Below, piece by piece: positions 14,979 to 21,537 of a stretch of DNA of 28,310 nt. The stretch covers positions 1 to 28,310 of the forward strand of contig JAIIWC010000018.1 of the NCBI GenBank assembly GCA_022745215.1, written 5' to 3'. A program made the translations under genes and the position numbers. How positions within the stretch are numbered: the stretch's first letter is position 1; each line of letters begins with the position of its first letter. This DNA comes from Collinsella sp. (GTDB taxonomy: Bacteria > Actinomycetota > Coriobacteriia > Coriobacteriales > Coriobacteriaceae). Under the pieces are notes generated by a model. The model searched no databases. It was given only the letters and a program-made list of their open reading frames with translations, and was not told the DNA's origin.

Positions 14979-15239
14979 CTATTTGGCCTTGTGGCCACGG
15001 AACGTACGAGTCGGCGCGAACTCGCCGAGCTTGTGACCAACCATGGACTCGGTAACATACACGGGCACATGCTTGCGGCCGTCGTGGACGGCGATGGTGT
15101 GACCAACCATCTCGGGGAAGATGGTGGACGCGCGGGACCAGGTCTTCACGACGTCCTTCTTGCCAGCCTCGTTCATCGCGGTGATACGCGAGAGAAGGCG
15201 AGTCTCCACGAACGGGCCCTTTTTGAGACTTCTGCTCAT
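14979..15239 (-). CDS. rpsS: Small ribosomal subunit protein uS19
   Basis: An 86-residue protein starting MSRSLKKGPFVETRLLSRI, with WSRASTIFPEMVGHTIAVHD and GHKLGEFAPTRTFRGH, the classic S19 signature. S19 lies in the 30S head and contacts S13. It has normal length and sits between rplB and rplV with a good AGGAGA site. Confidence 0.98.
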   Translation of the reverse strand: MSRSLKKGPFVETRLLSRITAMNEAGKKDVVKTWSRASTIFPEMVGHTIAVHDGRKHVPVYVTESMVGHKLGEFAPTRTFRGHKAK

Positions 15240-15271
15240 AAGTGCTTTCTCCTAAAACTCGGTATCCGAAA

Positions 15272-16102
15272 TTACTTCTTACGGCGACGAATGATGTGCT
15301 GGTTCGAGACCTTCTTCTTCTTGCGCGTACGAAGGCCCTTCGTCGGCTTACCCCAAGGGGTAACGGAGGGACGACCAGAGGTGTGGTTCTTGCCCTCGCC
15401 ACCGCCGTGCGGGTGGTCGACAGGGTTCATGACGGTACCGCGGACGGTCGGGCGCACGTTCATGTGACGCTTACGGCCGGCCTTGCCGATGACGATGTTG
15501 GAGTGATCGGCGTTGCCGACCTCACCGACGGTGGCGCGGCAGGTAACGAGGATGCGGCGCATCTCGGAGGAAGGCATACGGACGATAGCGTACTTGCCCT
15601 CCTTACCCATCAGCTGGCAGGAGTTACCGGCGGAACGGGCGATAGCAGCGCCCTTGCCCGGCTGGAACTCAACGGCGTGGATGAGCGTACCGACGGGGAT
15701 GTCGGCGAGGGGCAGAGCGTTGCCCGGCTTGATGTCGGCGTCAGAACCGGACATGATGGTCTGACCGACCTCGAGGCCCTTGGGGGCCAGGATGTAGCGC
15801 TTCTCACCGTCAGCGTAGTGCAGCAGAGCGATGCGAGCGGAACGGTTCGGATCGTACTCGATCGTGGCAACCTTGGCGGGCACGCCGTCCTTGTTGCGCT
15901 TGAAGTCGATCACACGGTAACGACGCTTCACGCCGCCGCCCTGGTGGCGGGTGGTGATGCGGCCGTTGTTGTTACGACCGGCCTTCTTGGGCAGGGGCTC
16001 GAGAAGAGACTTCTCGGGCTTGGTGCAGGTGATCTCGGAGAAATCGGAGATCGTCTGCCAACGCCTACCAGCGGAGGTCGGCTTAAGGTGCTTTACAGCC
16101 AT
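15272..16102 (-). CDS. rplB: Large ribosomal subunit protein uL2
   Basis: A 276-residue protein starting MAVKHLKPTSAGRRWQTISD. It ends with the invariant NPVDHPHGGGEGKNHTSGRP, which contains the histidine linked to peptidyl-transferase function. L2 is a primary 23S rRNA binder. The frame opens further upstream to 16177, but the ATG at 16102 fits the family and has AAAGGGA seven bases before it. The 179-base gap upstream contains stem-loops that could mask this site. Confidence 0.98.
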   Translation of the reverse strand: MAVKHLKPTSAGRRWQTISDFSEITCTKPEKSLLEPLPKKAGRNNNGRITTRHQGGGVKRRYRVIDFKRNKDGVPAKVATIEYDPNRSARIALLHYADGEKRYILAPKGLEVGQTIMSGSDADIKPGNALPLADIPVGTLIHAVEFQPGKGAAIARSAGNSCQLMGKEGKYAIVRMPSSEMRRILVTCRATVGEVGNADHSNIVIGKAGRKRHMNVRPTVRGTVMNPVDHPHGGGEGKNHTSGRPSVTPWGKPTKGLRTRKKKKVSNQHIIRRRKK

Positions 16103-16281
16103 TACAATCCCTTTCAATAGGAATCCGTTAGCCATCGCAGACAGGGATTCGAGGTTCTGCCTCGGGTGCGATGACACCGGACGTATACACGGTTCCGGGC
16201 GTGTCCATTTAATACACCCAAAACCTTGAGCTCTCGCCTCCCCTAATTGGGAGGCATGAGCTCACTCAACAGCAGCGAGTC
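16103..16281 (-). promoter_or_regulatory. Structured rplW-rplB intergenic region, candidate r-protein leader
   Basis: Two clear stem-loops are seen. One pairs 16228-16233 with 16258-16263 and 16236-16242 with 16249-16255, with a six-base loop. The other pairs 16133-16139 with 16167-16173 and 16150-16154 with 16160-16164. In addition, minus-strand AATCCCT (16143-16149) is complementary to the rplB Shine-Dalgarno AGGGATT (16106-16112). The overlapping GAATCC (16145-16150) can instead pair with GGATTC at 16121-16126. This looks like mutually exclusive pairing. No T-run or good promoter is visible. Confidence 0.5.
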
Positions 16282-16569
16282 TTAGGCCTGGTTGCCAAAG
16301 ACCTCGATGGTGTCGCCCTCGGCCAGCGTGACGATGGCCTTCTTCCAAGAACGGGTCTTGCCGGCGACATAGCGCACGCGCTTGGTCTTGGGCTTGACCG
16401 TCAGGGTGTTCACGCGAACGACCTTGACGCCGAAGATCTCCTCGACAGCGTCCTTGATCTGATACTTGTTAGCATCCTTGGCGACCTCGAACGTGTACTT
16501 GTTCAGCTCCATGCCGGAGAAGGAACGCTCGGACACGATCGGACGGATGATGATCTCGTGGGCGGTCAT
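16282..16569 (-). CDS. rplW: Large ribosomal subunit protein uL23
   Basis: A 95-residue protein with TAHEIIIRPIVSERSFSGME, YTFEVAKDANKYQIKDAVEE and FGVKVVRVNTLTVKPKTKR, matching L23. It sits at the exit tunnel and docks trigger factor. Its ATG directly follows the rplD stop with no gap, so the two are probably translationally coupled. After its stop comes the structured gap before rplB. Confidence 0.98.
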   Translation of the reverse strand: MTAHEIIIRPIVSERSFSGMELNKYTFEVAKDANKYQIKDAVEEIFGVKVVRVNTLTVKPKTKRVRYVAGKTRSWKKAIVTLAEGDTIEVFGNQA

Positions 16570-17196
16570 TTATGCAAGCACCTCCCCGAAGTGAGCGGCG
16601 ATGTCGGCGGGCATCAGCACAGCGTTGTTGTTGACGAGATCGTAGGTGTTGGCCTCGTCGGCGGTGATGATGAACGTCTTGGGAATGTTGCGGAACGACA
16701 GGTAGGCGTTGACGTCCTCATCGCGAACGATGATGGTCAGACGCTTGCCCTCAAGGCCGAGAGCCTTGAGCATGGCGACGGCAGCCTTGGTGGAAGGCTT
16801 CTCGAAGCCGTAGTCGTCGACGAGCACGAGCTCGCCATCGGCCAGCTTGGCGGACAGCGCGGAGCGCATAGCCAGCTTGACCTCCTTGTTGTTCATACGC
16901 TTAGCGTAGGAACGGGGCTTGGGGGCGAAGACAACGCCACCGTGACGCCACTGGGCAGCACGGATGGAACCCTGGCGGGCACGGCCGGTGCCCTTCTGAC
17001 GCCAAGGCTTCTTGCCGCCACCGGAAACCTCAGAGCGACCCTTAGCAGACTGGGTGCCCTGACGCCAAGAGGCCATCTGGCACTTGACGATGTGGTGCAT
17101 AACGTGGATGTTCGGCTCGATGCCGTACACCTCAGCGGCGAGCTCGGCCTCGGCGACCTTCTTGCCCTCGCTGTTCTTTACTTCAAACTTTGCCAT
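16570..17196 (-). CDS. rplD: Large ribosomal subunit protein uL4
   Basis: A 208-residue protein. The conserved L4 loop is present as GGGKKPWRQKGTGRARQGS, preceded by HHIVKCQMASWRQGTQSAKG. L4 reaches into the exit tunnel. In E. coli it also represses its own S10 operon through the leader, which makes it the first candidate regulator of the hairpin at 17885-17934. AAGGAG precedes the ATG. Confidence 0.98.
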   Translation of the reverse strand: MAKFEVKNSEGKKVAEAELAAEVYGIEPNIHVMHHIVKCQMASWRQGTQSAKGRSEVSGGGKKPWRQKGTGRARQGSIRAAQWRHGGVVFAPKPRSYAKRMNNKEVKLAMRSALSAKLADGELVLVDDYGFEKPSTKAAVAMLKALGLEGKRLTIIVRDEDVNAYLSFRNIPKTFIITADEANTYDLVNNNAVLMPADIAAHFGEVLA

Positions 17197-17242
17197 TTAA
17201 GTGTTCTCCTTGGTATGACGCTGGGCTAAATGGGCTGGGCCC

Positions 17243-17863
17243 TTAGGCCATACGGATGGCGACGAGACCATTCTTGGCACCCGGGACAGCGCCCTTGACC
17301 AAGATGAGGTTCTGCTCGGCATCGATGCGGACAACGGAAAGGTTCTTGACGGTAACGCGCTCGTTACCCATGTGACCGGCCATCTTGACGCCCTTGAGGA
17401 CGCGCGCAGGATAGGCGCACTGACCGATAGAACCGGGGTGACGCTGGAAGTGAGAACCATGCGTCATAGGACCGCGGCGCTGACCCCAGCGCTTGATGCG
17501 ACCCTGGAAGCCCTTACCCTTGGAGGTACCGATGACGTCGACCTTCTCGACATCAGCGAAATCGGCGACGGTGACGACCTCGCCGACCTTGTGCTCCTCG
17601 CCGTTCTCGACGCGGACCTCACGAAGGAAGCGGACAGGCTCGACGCCAGCCTTGGCGAAGTGACCAGCCATGGGCTTGTTCACGTTCTTGGCCTTGATGT
17701 CGCCGAAACCGATCTGGACGGCGTCATAGCCGTCGGTTGCCTGAGTTTTAACCTGCGAGACAGCGCAGGGGCCAGCCTGGATGACCGTGACGGGGACGAC
17801 GTTGTCGTTCTCGTCCCAAACCTGGGTCATGCCAATCTTGCGGCCGAGAATCATGCTGATCAA
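17243..17863 (-). CDS. rplC: Large ribosomal subunit protein uL3
   Basis: A 206-residue protein with MILGRKIGMTQVWDENDNVV near the start and the L3 core GFQGRIKRWGQRRGPMTHGS followed by HPGSIGQC. L3 is an early 50S assembly protein near the peptidyl-transferase centre. The start is uncertain: TTG at 17863 has GGGA at suitable distance, while ATG at 17854 would give 203 residues but no spaced site. This is the first gene of the operon here; rpsJ, which normally precedes it, is not present upstream. Confidence 0.97.
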   Translation of the reverse strand: MISMILGRKIGMTQVWDENDNVVPVTVIQAGPCAVSQVKTQATDGYDAVQIGFGDIKAKNVNKPMAGHFAKAGVEPVRFLREVRVENGEEHKVGEVVTVADFADVEKVDVIGTSKGKGFQGRIKRWGQRRGPMTHGSHFQRHPGSIGQCAYPARVLKGVKMAGHMGNERVTVKNLSVVRIDAEQNLILVKGAVPGAKNGLVAIRMA

Positions 17864-17884
17864 GATATGATCCCAACTCTCGCG

Positions 17885-17934
17885 TGGTCTTGGGACAATG
17901 CGTACACCACCGAGCGTACGCCCCTAGAGGACCA
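17885..17934 (-). promoter_or_regulatory. Leader hairpin before rplC
   Basis: A three-tier stem lies 22 bases before the rplC start: TGGTC 17885-17889 with GACCA 17930-17934, GGG 17892-17894 with CCC 17922-17924, and GCGTAC 17900-17905 with GTACGC 17916-17921. It has no terminator-like T-run on the minus strand. The position suits an autoregulatory r-protein leader like the L4-controlled S10 leader, but I recognise no specific published motif. Confidence 0.45.
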
Positions 17935-17959
17935 CTACTTACACGACGTGCTCCCCAGC

Positions 17960-17987
17960 CTTGTATTGCGTCCGGACTACCTGACAA
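17960..17987 (-). promoter_or_regulatory. Possible promoter of the ribosomal protein operon
   Basis: On the minus strand TTGTCA (17982-17987) and TACAAG (17960-17965) are 16 bases apart, which would give a leader of about 95 bases. A better -10, TATACT at 18047-18052, also exists but lacks a clear -35. The 448-base gap 17864-18311 holds these elements, the leader hairpin and the 137-bp palindromic element, with no gene. Confidence 0.3.
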
Positions 17988-18130
17988 CCCTATTAAGCAG
18001 GCATTTTGTCCAGCCAGAATACTCCCCTGGTTACACACAGCTGTTTAGTATACACGGCTGCGGGCGTATCCATCGAGATTCATATTTCACTCACATTGTT
18101 TACGCAGGTAAAGTGCGTGGAGTCGCCTGG

Positions 18131-18267
18131 GCTTGGCAGAGGGGCGGCGAAATATATTAAGTTTGCTGCTCTACAGTCCTGCGCAAGACGGAAAGCACAT
18201 TAAGTGCTTTCCTTTGCGTGCGGAACTCGCGACAAACTTAATATATTTCGCCGCCCCTCTGCCAAGC
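18131..18267. repeat. 137-bp palindromic element with 35-bp perfect inverted arms (MITE-like)
   Basis: Bases 18131-18165 and 18233-18267 are exact reverse complements over 35 bp. Each arm runs from GCTTGGCAGAGGGGCGGCGA into AT-rich sequence ending GTTTG, read inward. The 67-base centre has its own hairpin, 18190-18198 with 18204-18212 (9 bp, loop ATTAA), flanked by complementary CGCAA/TTGCG. The segments between the arms and the central stem differ from each other. It encodes no protein and no T-run follows it. It could be a non-autonomous mobile or repetitive element, or a structured RNA. Confidence 0.75.
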
Positions 18268-18311
18268 TCGGGAGACGACACGTTGATGTCTGCTTAACTC
18301 TGCTCGCTCAG

Positions 18312-18938
18312 CTAATTACTTTGTTGAGGATCGATGATTTGCTGCAAGATGAACTTGGATTGGGGCGCGTCGTCTTCTTCTCCCGACTTTTCCTCGTCAA
18401 AATCGAAGATCATGATGGCGCAGTTGGGGAGTTTTGTTGGGAGCTCGAAGCCCTCTGGGGCTGCTGTCTTGATGAATTGGCGGCTGGCGCTGCCGTGGCT
18501 TACTGCTAGTAGGGTTTTGGTGTCCTCGGCGCTTATGAGAGTGGTGAGGGTGTTTACCATGCGCGCTTGCAGGGCTTGGCTTCCTTCTCCTCCGTAAGGG
18601 ACTAGGTCTTCGCCGGGATCCCAGACGTCGGTGGGAAGGGCGTCGTGGGGGCCTTCTTCGAAGGTTCCGTAGCAGCGTTCGATGATGCCTTCGCAGGGCT
18701 CGACTGCTACGTTCTGGCCGAGGAGTTCGGTTGCGACGAGGCCTGCTGTGTCCATGGCTCGGCCCAAGGGCGAGGAGACCACTTTGTCCGGCACGACGTT
18801 GTGGGCTTTGAGCCATGCAGCTGCCGCACCCGCCTGCTGGCGACCTAGGTCGGTCAACGGTGAATCGCAGCGACCCTGGACGAGCTTTTTGACGTTGAAT
18901 TCCGTCTGGCCGTGACGGAGTAGATAGAGACGTTTCAT
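18312..18938 (-). CDS. Histidine phosphatase (phosphoglycerate mutase-like) family protein
   Basis: A 208-residue cytosolic protein starting MKRLYLLRHGQTEFN, the RHG motif with H9 as the phosphorylated histidine. E87 in IIERCYGTFEE and H148 in AVSHGSASR complete the usual active site. GGGGAG precedes the ATG. Members range from cofactor-dependent phosphoglycerate mutases to small-molecule phosphatases (such as CobC or GpmB). The sequence does not decide among these, though it lacks the length of true dPGM. It lies 39 bases after the CDF gene and is probably co-transcribed. Its C-terminal 25 residues are acidic and low in complexity. Confidence 0.9.
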   Translation of the reverse strand: MKRLYLLRHGQTEFNVKKLVQGRCDSPLTDLGRQQAGAAAAWLKAHNVVPDKVVSSPLGRAMDTAGLVATELLGQNVAVEPCEGIIERCYGTFEEGPHDALPTDVWDPGEDLVPYGGEGSQALQARMVNTLTTLISAEDTKTLLAVSHGSASRQFIKTAAPEGFELPTKLPNCAIMIFDFDEEKSGEEDDAPQSKFILQQIIDPQQSN

Positions 18939-18977
18939 GCTCTCCCCTTCTGCTTCAGCTAGCTTGCCGGCACAGCC

Positions 18978-20132
18978 CTACTCGTGGGTATGGCCGACAT
19001 AGTCCTCGTCGATCGTAATCTTGGCGACCGACTTGGGATATTCCGATTCGACCCGTTGTGCCAGCGCGTGCTTTACGTCTTCGGCGCTCATGTGCAGATC
19101 CGAGGGTCGCACGCAGTCAAAGATCACGTTGGTGTGCGTGGGGCCCGGCACGCAACGCAGATCATGAATCGAAAGGCGGCTATCGATCTCTTGAGCCATG
19201 GCGTTGATGCGCAGGCGCATGCTCGCCGCCTTTGGATCGTCGGTCACGATGGGATCGTAATGGAGCGTGACGATCATGCCGTCCTCGTCCCTAAACGACT
19301 GCTCGATGTTATCGAGCGTGTCGTGACTTTCCAGCGGGCTGGCCTCGGCCGCCATCTCGGCGTGCGCACTTGCAAACTTCCTGCCCGGACCGTAATCGTG
19401 AACCATTAGGTCATGAACGCCCAAAACGCCGGGGTAGCTCATGATCTTGTCTCGGATGTGTTTGACCAACTTGGGATCGGGTGCCTGGCCCAAAAGCGGA
19501 CTCACCGTATCTTGGATAAGCTCAAAGCCGCTCCAGCCAATATAGGCGCCAACGGCAAGACCGACCCATGCGTCAAGATTGATGTGCGTCACCTGGGAAA
19601 CAATCGCGCACGCCAACACAGCACCCGTAGCAAGGACATCGTTCTTTGAGTCCTGAGCCGTCGCATGCAGCGTCTCGGACTCAATGCGGTCACCGAGCTT
19701 TTGGTTGAGGGCTGCCATCCACAGCTTTACGACCATCGAAAGCACTAGAACTGCCACCAGGGCAAGCGAGAACTCGACAGGCTCCGGGTTGACAATACGC
19801 TCCACCGAGGACTTCACCAGTTCGATGCCAATAAGCAGCACGAGCGCCGCCACGACCAAACCCGAGAGATACTCGTAGCGACCGTGGCCGTAAGGATGCT
19901 CGGGGTCGGCCGGCTTGCTCGCCAGCTTAAAGCCCAGCACGCTCACGATATTCGAGCTTGCATCGGACAGGTTGTTCATGGCATCCGCCACAATCGAAAC
20001 CGATCCCGACAGCACGCCAATTACGCCCTTCGCAGCGCATAGTGCCACATTGGCGAGAATACACACCACGCCCGTCAACGTGCCCACGCGCGCACGGTCG
20101 CCCTGCGCACGCTTAACAATCCACTCGACCAT
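18978..20132 (-). CDS. Cation diffusion facilitator exporter, probably Mn(II) type
   Basis: A 384-residue inner-membrane protein with six predicted membrane segments in the first 220 residues and a cytosolic C-terminal domain. The family motif HPYGHGRYEYLSGL follows TM2. At the transport site TM2 reads N53-x3-D57 (NNLSD) and TM5 reads D161-x3-D165 (DSKND). As I recall, this ND-DD set is characteristic of manganese exporters such as pneumococcal MntE, whereas zinc exporters have DD-HD. The C-terminal domain is about 85 residues longer than in YiiP-like proteins. Family is firm; Mn specificity is inferred from residues only. It precedes the histidine phosphatase gene by 39 bases. Confidence 0.93.
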   Translation of the reverse strand: MVEWIVKRAQGDRARVGTLTGVVCILANVALCAAKGVIGVLSGSVSIVADAMNNLSDASSNIVSVLGFKLASKPADPEHPYGHGRYEYLSGLVVAALVLLIGIELVKSSVERIVNPEPVEFSLALVAVLVLSMVVKLWMAALNQKLGDRIESETLHATAQDSKNDVLATGAVLACAIVSQVTHINLDAWVGLAVGAYIGWSGFELIQDTVSPLLGQAPDPKLVKHIRDKIMSYPGVLGVHDLMVHDYGPGRKFASAHAEMAAEASPLESHDTLDNIEQSFRDEDGMIVTLHYDPIVTDDPKAASMRLRINAMAQEIDSRLSIHDLRCVPGPTHTNVIFDCVRPSDLHMSAEDVKHALAQRVESEYPKSVAKITIDEDYVGHTHE

Positions 20133-20210
20133 CTACATCCGCCCCCACGGTACTACCTATATATCTATTGCTCAAACGGATTGTAGTGTAGCCACTTTGT
20201 CCCCCAGATA

Positions 20211-20244
20211 CAAAAAGGCCGCAACCCACACGGGCCACGGCCTT
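20211..20244 (-). terminator. Terminator after the EIIC gene
   Basis: AAGGCCG (20215-20221) and CGGCCTT (20238-20244) pair across a 16-base loop. Reading the minus strand, the stem is followed by TTTTTG. It lies 38 bases after the EIIC stop and appears to end the fab-acc-EIIC transcript. Confidence 0.8.
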
Positions 20245-20282
20245 GGAATATGGCAAAGGAATCGTCCTTGTGTCGCACAGGT

Positions 20283-21497
20283 TTACGCGCTTACTTCGGC
20301 CACGCTCTTCGAGGTTTCGGGTGAATCGGCTCCGTCCCCCGTCGTCTGTCCCTTCGCCGGCACCACGCCAAAGCAGTAGCTCAGCGCCGCAGACACCGCA
20401 AATGCCACACCGCCGGCAGCGCAGCACCACAGCAGGTTCGAGATGCCGCCCGTGGCAAAGCCAATGACCATAAGGACATTCGTCATGCCGATGGTATAGG
20501 CCGTAACGTGGCCCACGGCCGCAACAAGGCCTCCGACGGCGCCGCCAATGGCCATGCACGTCAGGCACCTGCCATATTTAAAGCCGCAACCGTACAGCGC
20601 CGGCTCGCTTACGCCGCCAAGAACACCCGAGATTGAATAGCCCAGCATGAGCGCCTTCTCGTCCTTATCCGCAACGCGAAGCGACGCGCCAAAGGGCATG
20701 CCCCAAACGGCGAACGTTGCCATCGTCGCGGCGATCAGGATGCACGAATCCGTTCCCACACTCATAAACTGCGCATAGGCGAGCGATAGGACAACGTTGC
20801 TGACGCCGGCGATCTTTAGGAACTCCCAGCCCGCAGCAAGCCCCATGAGCGTGAGCAGCGACACGATGCCACCGGAATTGCCAAGCATAAACATAAGCTG
20901 GCCCAACAGCATGCCCAGATAGCTGCCCGCCGGTGCCGTAATACACAGCGAAACCGGAACCATGACAAGCATGGTCGCAAACGGAACAAACGAAAACGCC
21001 ACGGCCCTAGGGATAACGCGCTGAAAGAAACACTCCACTCGCCATAGCACAGGCACCGAAAGGAGAACTGGAATAACAGTCGTCGTGTAATCGTTGACCG
21101 GCGCGGGAAGCAGACCATACACGGAAGTCATCGATGCCCCCGTCGTCGATGCGGCATCGACGAGCTTGAGCAGATCGGGCGCAATCAATACGCCGCCCAG
21201 CATCATACCCAGCTGCTCCGAGCAACCGAGCTGGCGGGCGGCCGCCCAACCAAGATAGATGGGCAAAAAGTAGTAGCCGGCGTTATAGAGCCAACTGTAG
21301 AACAGGCGATAGATTTCGGAATCGGCAGACCACAGGCCCAGCATGCCTTCGCCCATAATGACGGCGACGGTGCGGAACAACGCCGCGCAGACAATAAACG
21401 GCAGCGCCGACATCATGCTTTTGGACAGATAATCGACCACGGCCATGGCGTTTGATGAAACCGACGTTGTAAACGAGGTGTTAGAAACTTGTAGCAT
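20283..21497 (-). CDS. Orphan PTS EIIC permease, glucose/beta-glucoside superfamily
   Basis: A 404-residue membrane protein with about ten hydrophobic segments. GVLGGVSEPALYGCGFKYGR matches the conserved substrate-loop motif of beta-glucoside, sucrose and trehalose EIIC proteins. YYFLPIYLGWAAARQLG and LGGVLIAPDLL match their N-terminal half. No EIIB (phosphocysteine) or EIIA domain is attached, and no EIIA/EIIB gene is nearby. The ATG at 21497 is preceded by AAAGG; the frame continues upstream to 21797 inside accDA, but that is not coding. It begins 40 bases after accDA with no terminator between. Transport would need an EIIB from another locus, or it works without phosphorylation. Substrate unknown. 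Confidence 0.88.
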   Translation of the reverse strand: MLQVSNTSFTTSVSSNAMAVVDYLSKSMMSALPFIVCAALFRTVAVIMGEGMLGLWSADSEIYRLFYSWLYNAGYYFLPIYLGWAAARQLGCSEQLGMMLGGVLIAPDLLKLVDAASTTGASMTSVYGLLPAPVNDYTTTVIPVLLSVPVLWRVECFFQRVIPRAVAFSFVPFATMLVMVPVSLCITAPAGSYLGMLLGQLMFMLGNSGGIVSLLTLMGLAAGWEFLKIAGVSNVVLSLAYAQFMSVGTDSCILIAATMATFAVWGMPFGASLRVADKDEKALMLGYSISGVLGGVSEPALYGCGFKYGRCLTCMAIGGAVGGLVAAVGHVTAYTIGMTNVLMVIGFATGGISNLLWCCAAGGVAFAVSAALSYCFGVVPAKGQTTGDGADSPETSKSVAEVSA

Positions 21498-21537
21498 GGA
21501 ACGCCTTTCCCAATATGACATGCGGGCTGTCCCTTTG

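Noticed and set aside
18131..18267. Palindromic element as a rho-independent terminator for the histidine phosphatase operon
   Set aside because: Neither the arms nor the inner hairpin is followed by a T-run on the minus strand, and the 35-bp arms are far longer than terminator stems.
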